The translations under genes were made by a program, and so were the position numbers. 7,026 nt of DNA from DATKCJ01 sp035513275 (GTDB lineage: Bacteria; Verrucomicrobiota; Verrucomicrobiia; Opitutales; Opitutaceae), in contig DATKCJ010000016.1 in assembly GCA_035513275.1 (NCBI GenBank), positions 1 to 7,026 on the forward strand, read 5' to 3'. How positions within the stretch are numbered: the first letter of the stretch is position 1; every line of letters begins with the position of its first letter. This document shows positions 1 to 6,796 of this stretch, piece by piece. Below the pieces are notes generated by a model. The model had not been told where the DNA came from. It did no database searches and saw nothing but the letters and a program-made list of their open reading frames with translations.

Positions 1-105
1 GATCCACTCCTGAATCACGGGACGCGCCTCCTTCGAAATCCGGATGCCATTCAACACCTGGTCAGCCTCATCGGCGGCTTCGTTGATGATCCGCTCCATG
101 TTCAT
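1..105 (-). CDS. N-terminal fragment of an unrecognised protein, running off the left edge
   Basis: Reading the minus strand from the ATG at 105-103 gives 35 sense codons without a stop up to the window edge. The peptide begins MNMERIINEAADEADQV, continues LNGIRISKEARP and ends VIQEWI at the edge. The composition is protein-like: an acidic, probably helical N-terminus with no signal peptide or membrane segment. A second in-frame ATG lies two codons on (99-97). A weak GGAA sits six bases before the first ATG. The frame stays open upstream to a TAA near 352-354, but those codons do not look coding and hold no ATG, so 105 is the preferred start. I cannot assign a family from this fragment. It is divergently oriented to the permease gene. 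Confidence 0.5.
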   Translation of the reverse strand, partial: MNMERIINEAADEADQVLNGIRISKEARPVIQEWI

Positions 106-394
106 CGCAGTTTCCAGAATGGAGGATGCCACCGGTTTGGGACCACGGCAAGCTCGAGATTCCCTGCGCACCCATGGAAATTTCAACTTTCGATTTGCAG
201 TTTTCGAATCTTGATTCTCGCGGCGCACTCCATGCCGGAGCCAAAGCAACACCGCGAACTGCGGGAGCTGAAGCTTCGAGGGATTTCGCCATTCGCGCCG
301 CGATGCAGACCGTCCGTCCGGGATTCGCTGGTCCTGGTGCGCGCTTATTTGTTAGCGTGCCTGGACTGCGAGTTTTCCAATCCCAATATCCCCG
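106..394. other. Divergent intergenic region with an AT-rich patch
   Basis: About 290 bases lie between the left-edge minus-strand gene and the permease gene. Bases 176-218 are clearly more AT-rich than the surroundings and contain the palindrome GAAATTTC (177-184) and a perfect 5-bp inverted repeat GAATC-TT-GATTC (206-217). Such a patch between divergent genes is where promoters or an operator would be expected. I could not find a pair of -35 and -10 hexamers good enough to name on either strand. The open frames crossing this stretch have unlikely amino acid content and no ribosome binding site. Confidence 0.4.
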
Positions 395-2881
395 ATGTCT
401 TCCGAGAAACCGTCCCTCTTCGCATTTCTCTCCGGCGCGTGCGACGACCTTCGTTTCGCGTTCCGCCTCCTCTGGAAAAGCAAGGGCATCACCTACACGA
501 CACTGCTGACCCTCGCTCTGTGCATCGGCGCCACGACCGCGATCTTCTCGACGGTCTACTCGCTCATGCTCAAGCCGCTGCCGTTCGAGGAGCCACGCGA
601 GATCGTCGAACTCTACACATCGGCGACGAAGGCAGGGCTCGATCGCATGCCGGCCAATATCCCGTTCTACCTCGACTACTCCCGCAACGCGACGTCCTAC
701 GAGGCGGTCAGCCTCTGGAACTTCTTCTTTGGGATGGTGGGGGACAACGACACAAAGGTTCGCGTGGCGGGCGCGCGTGCGACGCACGAGATATTCCAAA
801 TCCTGCGCCTGCAACCTGCGATCGGCACGTTCTTCACGAAGGAGCAATGCGTGCCTGGCGCCGACAAGGTTGTCGTGCTCACGCAGTCCTGGTGGCGCGC
901 GGAGTTTTCGGAAAGCCTCGAGGTGATCGGTCGCGAGGTGCGCATCGACGACGAAACTTTCAAGATCATCGGCGTGGCACCGCGCGTCTTCGAGGCCCTG
1001 GATGCGCGCATCAAATTCATCGCACCACTATCGTGGCCCCCCGAGGCGGAGAATCCCCAGGGCCGCTACGGCGTCGGGATCAACCTCTTTGGCCGGCTCA
1101 AACCCGGCGTCACCGCGGGCCAGGCCGACGCCGAGGCGAAGACGAGGGAAAAGCTATACGTCGACGCCGGGCCGCCGCCGCTCAAGCAGTTCGTCGAGCG
1201 GTCGGGCATGACGATGAATGTAGGCGGCGTGCAGGAACAGCGCGTGAAACCAGTGCGGACGACACTGTTGATGCTGCAGGGCGGGGTGGCCTTTGTGCTG
1301 CTCATCGGTTGCGTCAATGTCGCCAACCTTCTTCTCGTGCGCTCCAACGCGCGCCAGTCCGAGCTCGCAATCCGCGCGGCGCTTGGAGCGAGTCGCGGCG
1401 CGATCGCGCGACAGCTTCTCCTCGAGAGCGTGCTGCTCACCGGCATCGGCGCGGTGCTTGGCGTCGCGCTCGCGTGGGGTGCGCTGCGGGTGACGAACTT
1501 CTATCTCGCGAAAATGCTCCCGCAGTCGCTGCCTGCCGCAATCGACCTGCGGGTGCTCGGTTTCGCGATCGGGCTGGCGGTAGTCGTCGGCCTGCTGATC
1601 GGGTTGATCCCGGTCATCCACACGCTGCGCACGAATCTCGCCGACGTGATCCAACGCAGCTCGCGCGGTTCGTCGTCTGGCCGCGGCGTGCGTGCGCTGA
1701 GCAGCATCCTCGTTGTCACGCAGGTGGCGGTTGCACTCATGCTGCTCACCGGCGCCGGCCTCCTGATCCACAGCTTCGCGAAGGCGCTCAACGTGAGCCC
1801 GGGATTTGATCCGCGTGGAGTGGTTACGGGGCGGATCGTGCTTCCCCGCGCGCACCGCGACAGCGACGAAGCGGCGAATGGGATTCGCGAGCGGCTGCTC
1901 GCGTCGATGCGGGAGATCCCGGGAGTGACCTCGTCCGCACTTGGATTTGCGACACCGTTTCAGGGCGGACTGCCGATCAACGCCTTCACGCTCGAGAACG
2001 ACACGCTGCCTCCTGGCGCGCCGCAGCCCGGTGCATTCCGCGTGATGGTTACACCCGGCTATGCCGAGACGCTCGGGCTGAGGATGCTCGAAGGGCGATT
2101 CTTCGAGGAGAGCGACATGGGCACTGAGCAACAGCAACGGTTCGTCGTCGACGAGAGTTTTGCGAAAAAGTTCTTCCCGAACGGATCCGCGGTCGACGGT
2201 CGATTCGTTTTCGGCAACCGGCCAGAGAAGCCCGAGGACTGGCCCAGCATTATCGGCGTCACTAGCGTCGTGCCGCACAACGGTGTCGAGGAGAAGAGCG
2301 GCAACCCATACATCTACCAGCTTATGCGCGGCGGCCGCCCGGGAGGGCTCACGCTTTTCCTGCGCACGGAGCGACCCGCCGCCGACGTGATCTCCTCGCT
2401 CCGCGAAAAGCTCGTCGCCCTCGATCCGGGGATCGCGCTCTTCGACACGGGCGAGATGACGAAGATCGTCGACTCATCCCATGACAACCGGCGGGCCGTG
2501 ATGCTGCTGCTGGCGGCGTTTGCGGGACTCGCACTGTTCCTGTCGGCGCTCGGAATCTATGGCGTGCTCGCCTACGACGTCTCGCAACGCACCCGCGAGA
2601 TAGGCGTGCGCGGCGCCATCGGCGCGTCGCACGGCCAGATTGTTGGACTGATCCTGAAGCAGGGATTGTGGAAATCAGGGATCGGCGTGCTCATCGGCCT
2701 CGTGGGCGCGCTTTTCCTCAGCCGCGCGATGACGAGTCTTCTTTTCGAGGTGAAGCCAACTGATCCTGTGGTCTACGCCGCGGTCGCGCTCGTGCTCATC
2801 GCAGTCGCACTCGTGGCGAGCTACCTGCCCGCGCGTCGCGCCGCCCGGATCGATCCGCTCGTGGCGCTGCGGGACGAGTGA
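395..2881 (+). CDS. MacB/FtsX-like orphan ABC permease (ADOP family)
   Basis: The 828-residue inner-membrane protein has the duplicated layout of the ADOP permeases. The opening DLRFAFRLLWKSKG leads into TM1 (about 31-55), then a periplasmic MacB-PCD domain (about 58-285). The first FtsX domain (about 290-411) has three hydrophobic segments and the cytoplasmic signature SELAIRAALGASRG. A further TM at about 434-458 begins the second half, followed by a second periplasmic domain (about 465-695). The second FtsX domain (about 698-822) carries TREIGVRGAIGAS and ends in the family-typical ARRAARIDPLVALRDE. Family relatives use a separate ATPase for mechanotransmission, lipoprotein handling or efflux; the substrate here is unknown. 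No ATPase gene is visible nearby, as is usual for this family. The start is the first ATG before the conserved N-terminus, and no Shine-Dalgarno precedes it. The gene looks intact. It converges on the toxin gene with a 3-base gap. Confidence 0.93.
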   Translation: MSSEKPSLFAFLSGACDDLRFAFRLLWKSKGITYTTLLTLALCIGATTAIFSTVYSLMLKPLPFEEPREIVELYTSATKAGLDRMPANIPFYLDYSRNATSYEAVSLWNFFFGMVGDNDTKVRVAGARATHEIFQILRLQPAIGTFFTKEQCVPGADKVVVLTQSWWRAEFSESLEVIGREVRIDDETFKIIGVAPRVFEALDARIKFIAPLSWPPEAENPQGRYGVGINLFGRLKPGVTAGQADAEAKTREKLYVDAGPPPLKQFVERSGMTMNVGGVQEQRVKPVRTTLLMLQGGVAFVLLIGCVNVANLLLVRSNARQSELAIRAALGASRGAIARQLLLESVLLTGIGAVLGVALAWGALRVTNFYLAKMLPQSLPAAIDLRVLGFAIGLAVVVGLLIGLIPVIHTLRTNLADVIQRSSRGSSSGRGVRALSSILVVTQVAVALMLLTGAGLLIHSFAKALNVSPGFDPRGVVTGRIVLPRAHRDSDEAANGIRERLLASMREIPGVTSSALGFATPFQGGLPINAFTLENDTLPPGAPQPGAFRVMVTPGYAETLGLRMLEGRFFEESDMGTEQQQRFVVDESFAKKFFPNGSAVDGRFVFGNRPEKPEDWPSIIGVTSVVPHNGVEEKSGNPYIYQLMRGGRPGGLTLFLRTERPAADVISSLREKLVALDPGIALFDTGEMTKIVDSSHDNRRAVMLLLAAFAGLALFLSALGIYGVLAYDVSQRTREIGVRGAIGASHGQIVGLILKQGLWKSGIGVLIGLVGALFLSRAMTSLLFEVKPTDPVVYAAVALVLIAVALVASYLPARRAARIDPLVALRDE

Positions 2882-2884
2882 AAC

Positions 2885-3340
2885 TCACGCGAGCCGCGGA
2901 TCGAAGTCGAACGGCTCCGGCTTTTCGATCTTCACGCGCTTGAAATCGGGATGCGCCGGATTGAGCAGAAAGTTCAACTCACCTGGCACGACCGCGCTCG
3001 GCACGCGCAACGCGACACTGCGATTGGACCGCATCCACTCGGCGCCAAAGGCCTGAGTATCGGGGGTGTAGGGAAACCGGCGCCAGTTGTCAGGCACCCG
3101 CGCCGGCTTCTCCACGCAATCCTCCGGAACTTCCGCTGACAGCAATACCCATTTCTGCCCGAAGAGGCGGGCCGGGTCGTCGGTGCCGGCCAGGACCTCG
3201 ACCAAGGCAAGCGAGCGCGATTCCGCGCAATAGGCTACCGGCAGCCCGGCGGGTGACCATCTTCCGCCGTAGAGCCTGGCACCTTCGCCGGAGAAGGCCG
3301 TGGCCGCGAAGCGCGCTGCACTGAGCCGCCACAGGATCAT
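2885..3340 (-). CDS. RES-domain toxin of a type II toxin-antitoxin pair
   Basis: This 151-residue protein is almost entirely a RES domain, which is the usual size. The N-terminal hallmark ARLYGGRWSPAGLPVAYCAES contributes Arg27 and Tyr37. SLALVEVLAG supplies Glu48, and the VPSAVVPGELNFLLNPAHPDF segment supplies Ser115. These are my candidates for the Arg-Glu-Ser residues that give the family its name. Characterised members attack NAD+ (MbcT of Mycobacterium tuberculosis, a NAD+ phosphorylase; the Pseudomonas putida RES protein) or ADP-ribosylate a target (ParT of Sphingobium). Which reaction applies here is not visible. The ATG lies 2 bases after the antitoxin stop and has no strong Shine-Dalgarno, so translation is probably coupled to the antitoxin. 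The reading frame is intact, so the toxin is plausibly active. No signal peptide or membrane segment is present, consistent with a cytoplasmic enzyme. Confidence 0.9.
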   Translation of the reverse strand: MILWRLSAARFAATAFSGEGARLYGGRWSPAGLPVAYCAESRSLALVEVLAGTDDPARLFGQKWVLLSAEVPEDCVEKPARVPDNWRRFPYTPDTQAFGAEWMRSNRSVALRVPSAVVPGELNFLLNPAHPDFKRVKIEKPEPFDFDPRLA

Positions 3341-3342
3341 CG

Positions 3343-3759
3343 CTACATCACGATTCCGTGCTCGATCCGACCGATGACGTTCTCCACCTCGCGCGCGCCC
3401 GGCTCCGTCTGGGCATACTCCAGCGGCGTTTTGCCGCCAAGCGCCAGAATCTTGGCGTGAAACCAGCCACGGGTGTTCTCATCGGTGACAAAGAGCTGCT
3501 TCGCACGATCATAGACGCGCATGAGCCGCGCCGCGCGCTCGCTCTCGTGAACCTTAAGGCGCGACCCGCTGGCTACGCGCCGCGCATAGGTGCGCGGAGG
3601 AATCTGGATGAGGCGGGCCATCTCATCATTTGTGAAACCGGCCTGTGTGCCGAAGTGGACGACATCCACCATCGGCAGGCCCTCCTCGACCCTGCGAGCC
3701 ATGGCGTGGTTGTCTTGGATCTCGGGGTAAACTGTGGGCTTCGCCTTCTTCGTGCTCAT
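3343..3759 (-). CDS. Xre/MbcA/ParS-type antitoxin (DUF2384), partner of the RES toxin
   Basis: This 138-residue protein has two parts. Residues about 32-68 form an Xre-like helix-turn-helix (FGTQAGFTNDEMARLIQIPPRTY), and residues about 80-138 form the toxin-binding DUF2384 domain. That domain has the expected AKQLF, ENTRGWFHAKILALGGKTPLEY and a C-terminal G-REVENVIGRIEHG pattern. In this family the C-terminal helix blocks the RES active site and the HTH represses the operon. Gene order (antitoxin first) and the 2-base gap to the toxin are the standard arrangement. The start ATG at 3759-3757 begins MSTKKAKPT and follows a strong Shine-Dalgarno by 13 bases. The gene runs in the same direction as alaS, starting 142 bases beyond its stop. 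Two matched palindromes upstream are likely its operator. Confidence 0.92.
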   Translation of the reverse strand: MSTKKAKPTVYPEIQDNHAMARRVEEGLPMVDVVHFGTQAGFTNDEMARLIQIPPRTYARRVASGSRLKVHESERAARLMRVYDRAKQLFVTDENTRGWFHAKILALGGKTPLEYAQTEPGAREVENVIGRIEHGIVM

Positions 3760-3772
3760 GCCATCAGTTTCG

Positions 3773-3780
3773 ACCTCCTC
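3773..3780 (-). promoter_or_regulatory. Strong Shine-Dalgarno site for the antitoxin gene
   Basis: The minus strand reads GAGGAGGT here, the best ribosome binding site in the window; alaS and the permease have none comparable. The gap to the antitoxin ATG is 13 bases, longer than ideal. Another ATG (3764-3762) sits at 8 bases but opens only ATG-GCA-TGA, whose stop overlaps the antitoxin start as ATGA. Strong translation of the antitoxin relative to the weakly initiated toxin would fit the need for antitoxin excess. Confidence 0.75.
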
Positions 3781-3802
3781 ACGGAGATTTCAAGCCAATA
3801 CT

Positions 3803-3834
3803 GCCAATTGGCATTGCTGCGTCAGCCATATGGC
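3803..3834. promoter_or_regulatory. Paired palindromic operator candidate for the toxin-antitoxin operon
   Basis: Two perfect 10-bp palindromes share the form GCCA-N2-TGGC: GCCAATTGGC at 3803-3812, which extends to a 12-bp palindrome with flanking T and A (3802-3813), and GCCATATGGC at 3825-3834. Their centres are 22 bp apart, about two helical turns, so two antitoxin dimers would lie on one face of the DNA. A further GCCA half-site occurs at 3794-3797. The pair lies 23 bases upstream of the antitoxin Shine-Dalgarno, where an autorepressor of an Xre-RES operon would bind. Promoter hexamers are weak: the best minus-strand guess is CTGACG (3820-3825), 19 bases, TATTGG (3795-3800), which would put the first palindrome in the spacer. 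The binding protein is inferred from position. Confidence 0.6.
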
Positions 3835-3901
3835 GGCACGATTTCCTTTCGATTCTCAGCCTCTCGAGCGGCTGCGCTTTGGCAGGCTCCTACCTCCGGG
3901 A

Positions 3902-6796
3902 TCAGCTCTGCTTCAGCACTTCCTTCAGCTTCGCCACCTCGCGGCCGCCGCCCATCGCATACTCGGCACGTCCGCCGCCTTTGCCCCCTAGCGCGGCGCA
4001 GAGCGCAGAGACGATCTTGCCGGCTTGGTGGCCCGCCTTGATGGCGGCGGGCGAGCAGAGCGCGACGACCGTGGCCTTGTCGCCGATCACGGCGCCGAGT
4101 TGCACGACGCCTTCGCCGATCTTCGAGAGGACTTGCGAGCCGAGCGCGCGAAGCGTCTCGGCCGACTCGGTATCGACGACTGCCGAGACGAACTTCAGTC
4201 CGTCGCGCTCAACCGCAGCGGCGGCAAGCTCGTCGGCCACGCCGGACGCGGCTTTCTGCTCGAACGATTTCAGTTTCTTCTCGAGCTCGTTCTTGTGAGC
4301 GATGAGGAGGTCGACTTTCTTCGCGATATCAGCCGCGCCCGCGGAGAGACGGGAGTTCACGGCATTCAACGCCGCCTCGCGCGATGCGATGAGATCGAGA
4401 GCGGCGCTGCCGGCAACGGCCTCGACCCGACGTGTGCCCGCGGCGATCGCCATCTCGGCCACGATCTTCACGACACCAATCTCGCCCGCGGTCGACACAT
4501 GGGTGCCGCCGCAGAGTTCGAGGCTGAAGCCGCCCATGTCGACGACGCGGACAATCTTGCCGTACTTGTCGCCGAAGAAGGCGAGGGTGCCCTCGGGGCG
4601 CTTGTCGTATTCGGTCTCGAAAGTGCGCACCGTCGCATTGTCGATCACGCGCTCGTTCACGAGCCGCTCGATCTCGATAAGCTGCTCGGGCTTCACCTGC
4701 TCGAAGTGCGCGAAATCGAAGCGCAAGCGGTCGGGTGTCTTAGAAGTGCCAGCCTGCCGGACGTGCGTGCCGAGCACTTTGCGCAGCGCCCAGTGAACGA
4801 GGTGCGCTGCGGAGTGATGACGGTTGATCGCACGGCGGCGGGGCGCGTCGACCGCGAGATGGCCGGTTGCGCCGGGCGCGAATTCTGCGGCGTGAGTCGA
4901 TGCACAGTCTGCAGATATCTGGTGGAGGAACCGGCCCGACTTGTCCTTTACACAGTCGGTGATCCGGATCGCGCCCTTGCCAAAGTTGACGGTGCCTGCG
5001 TCCCCGGTCTGTCCGCCCATCTCGGCGTAGAACGGTGTGCGATCGAAGACGAGCCAGGTGCCGTTCTCTGTTGGGATCGCCTCAAGCAACCGCGCATCGG
5101 CCTCGAGCTGCGTGTAGCCCAGGAACTCGGTGGGAGAGTGGTGCACAGCCTCGTCGCGCTCAGTCGCCGCGACGACGACTTCCTTCTTCTGCGCCGCGCG
5201 AGCGCGAGCGCGCTGCTGCTCCATCTCCACCTCGAACCCTGCGGTGTCGACCGTGAGCCCGCGCTCGGTCGCGAGGAGTTGGGTCATGTCGAGCGGGAAG
5301 CCGTAGGTGTCATAAAGTTCGAAAGCGTCGGCACCACGGACGACTGGACGCTTTAGGAATGACTCTTCGAATGCCCGTCCGTTGGACTCCTGAACGACAA
5401 ACTTGATCGTTCCGGCCATTTGAAATGTATCTTGATGCACCTCTCGGTTCCGCGGGTTAGCGCGTTCGTTCTCGTTGACGATGGCGACGACTTTGTAGCG
5501 CTGTGTCTCGTCTGCCAGCGATTGGATCGCAAGCGACACACGATCATCGAACAGAGCGACACCTCGGTCGAGTGTCCTGCCAAAACTCTCCTCTTCGCCG
5601 CGGATCACGCGGCGGATGATGTCCTGGCGGTCCTTGAGTTCGGGGAACGTGCTGCCGAGCGTGGCGACGACGGGCTCGACGAGCGCTTCGAAGAAGCCGG
5701 TCTGCAGGCCGAGCTTCTTTCCGTAGAGGATCCCGCGACGGAGGATCCGGCGGATGACGTAGTTGCGGCCGTCGTTGCCGGGGAGGATGCCATCGGCGAT
5801 TGCGCACGAGACGCAGCGCGCATGGTCGGCGAGCACGCGGAACGCGACGTCAATCGACTCCTGCTCGCTTACGCCTTCACGCTTCGTGGGGACGGTTCCC
5901 TTGTAGGTTTTGCCCGAAAGCTCGGCGACCTTTGCAAAGATCGGAGTGAAGAGGTCGGCGTTGTAGTTCGAGGGATCGGCGGAGAAGTCCTTGAAGCCCT
6001 TCGTCGTGGCGTGGATGCCCGCGACGCGCTCGAAGCCCATGCCGGTGTCGACATGTTTCGCGGCGAGCGGCGCGAATGTGCCGTCGGCGTTCGCGTTGAA
6101 CTGGATGAAGACGTGGTTCCATATCTCGATGCAGCGTGGCGAACTGGAGTTCACCAGCGCGCGGCCCGCTTGCTCATCGTCTTGCTCGAGCAGGTTGAAA
6201 TGAATCTCCGAGCACGGGCCGCACGGGCCTGTGTCACCCATCATCCAGAAGTTGTCCTTCTTGTTGCCATTGACGATGTGGACGGCGGGGTCGAGTCCTT
6301 CGCGGCGGAAAATCGCGGCCCAGATGTCGTGCGCTTCCTGGTCGAACTCCGACGGATCGCCCTTCGACTTGTCGGGGCTGTAGACCGAAGCGAAGAGCCG
6401 CTTCGGCGGGATGCCCCAGACTTTTGTGAGCAGTTCCCAGCCCCATTCGAGCGACTCCATTTTGAAGTAGTCGCCGAACGACCAGTTACCGAACATCTCG
6501 AAGAGCGTGTGGTGGTAGGTGTCCCAGCCGACATCCTCGAGATCGTTGTGCTTGCCGCCGGCGCGGATGCATTTCTGCGTGTCGGCCGCGCGGGTGTCGC
6601 TTGCGGGCCGCGCGCCTGCCCAGCCCGAGACGTCGGCCTTTCGCTCGCCGAGGAAGATCGGCACGAACTGGTTCATGCCGGCATTCGTGAAGAGCAGGCC
6701 AGGCGAATCCGGCATGAGCGACGATGACGGAACGACGGAGTGTCCGTTCTTATGGAAGAACTCGAGGAACGACTGACGGATTTCGGCGGAAGTCAT
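3902..6796 (-). CDS. alaS: Alanyl-tRNA synthetase
   Basis: This 964-residue class II synthetase charges tRNA-Ala in the cytoplasm and hydrolyses mischarged Ser- or Gly-tRNA. The catalytic domain carries LLFTNAGMNQFVPIFLG, KCIRAGGKHNDLEDVG, FEMFGNWSFGDYF, TGPCGPCSEIH and the motif 3 segment DTGMGFERVAG. The tRNA-recognition region has N341 and D496, which align with E. coli N303 and D400, the residues that read the G3:U70 pair. The editing domain keeps its zinc ligands: H661 and H665 in HHSAAHL, C762 and H766 in LCGGTH. The C-Ala domain is present, with GGKGGGRAEYAMGGG near the end. The start is the ATG at 6796-6794 (MTSAEIRQSFLEFF), where similarity to known AlaS begins; the frame is open for 34 more codons upstream but these look non-coding. 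No Shine-Dalgarno is seen. The protein exceeds the 876-residue E. coli enzyme, mostly through an insertion before D496. The toxin-antitoxin operon follows co-directionally, with no clear terminator between. Confidence 0.98.
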   Translation of the reverse strand: MTSAEIRQSFLEFFHKNGHSVVPSSSLMPDSPGLLFTNAGMNQFVPIFLGERKADVSGWAGARPASDTRAADTQKCIRAGGKHNDLEDVGWDTYHHTLFEMFGNWSFGDYFKMESLEWGWELLTKVWGIPPKRLFASVYSPDKSKGDPSEFDQEAHDIWAAIFRREGLDPAVHIVNGNKKDNFWMMGDTGPCGPCSEIHFNLLEQDDEQAGRALVNSSSPRCIEIWNHVFIQFNANADGTFAPLAAKHVDTGMGFERVAGIHATTKGFKDFSADPSNYNADLFTPIFAKVAELSGKTYKGTVPTKREGVSEQESIDVAFRVLADHARCVSCAIADGILPGNDGRNYVIRRILRRGILYGKKLGLQTGFFEALVEPVVATLGSTFPELKDRQDIIRRVIRGEEESFGRTLDRGVALFDDRVSLAIQSLADETQRYKVVAIVNENERANPRNREVHQDTFQMAGTIKFVVQESNGRAFEESFLKRPVVRGADAFELYDTYGFPLDMTQLLATERGLTVDTAGFEVEMEQQRARARAAQKKEVVVAATERDEAVHHSPTEFLGYTQLEADARLLEAIPTENGTWLVFDRTPFYAEMGGQTGDAGTVNFGKGAIRITDCVKDKSGRFLHQISADCASTHAAEFAPGATGHLAVDAPRRRAINRHHSAAHLVHWALRKVLGTHVRQAGTSKTPDRLRFDFAHFEQVKPEQLIEIERLVNERVIDNATVRTFETEYDKRPEGTLAFFGDKYGKIVRVVDMGGFSLELCGGTHVSTAGEIGVVKIVAEMAIAAGTRRVEAVAGSAALDLIASREAALNAVNSRLSAGAADIAKKVDLLIAHKNELEKKLKSFEQKAASGVADELAAAAVERDGLKFVSAVVDTESAETLRALGSQVLSKIGEGVVQLGAVIGDKATVVALCSPAAIKAGHQAGKIVSALCAALGGKGGGRAEYAMGGGREVAKLKEVLKQS
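5339..5509 (-). other. Lineage-specific insertion within AlaS (about residues 430-486)
   Basis: Aligned by eye with E. coli AlaS, the protein runs without gaps from R344 to D418 (E. coli R306 to E380). Then 78 residues, not 20, separate that point from D496 (E. coli D400), so about 58 residues are extra. The added segment includes RYKVVAIVNENERANPRN, DTFQMAGTIKFVVQESNG and RAFEESFLKRPVVR. It looks like a small mixed charged and beta-rich unit. A hand count gives about 53% GC for 5341-5510 against about 65% for the next 170 bases (5171-5340). The exact edges are uncertain by several residues. I do not recognise the segment as a known domain. Confidence 0.7.

Noticed and set aside
206..217. GAATC-TT-GATTC inverted repeat
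   Set aside because: Single 5-bp arms with no second copy nearby, so not strong enough to call an operator or terminator; noted only as part of the intergenic description.
126..509. 127-codon plus-strand frame in the left intergenic region
   Set aside because: Composition is not protein-like, no ribosome binding site is present, and it overlaps the start of the permease gene in another frame.
211..1809. 532-codon plus-strand frame and several minus-strand frames overlapping the permease gene
   Set aside because: The permease frame has clear domain signatures. The others are Arg- and His-rich shadow translations with no family features.
3857..3874. Possible alaS terminator hairpin CAGCC / GGCTG
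   Set aside because: Only a 5-bp stem with an 8-base loop and no following T-run on the minus strand.
4025..5356. 443-codon plus-strand open frame antisense to alaS
   Set aside because: It lies wholly opposite a certain alaS. Long antisense frames are expected in GC-rich coding DNA, and the peptide is rich in Arg, Asp, Glu and Leu with no recognisable domain.
5420..6727. 435-codon plus-strand open frame antisense to alaS
   Set aside because: Same reason: it mirrors codon bias of the opposite strand, has no ribosome binding site, and covers the most conserved AlaS motifs.
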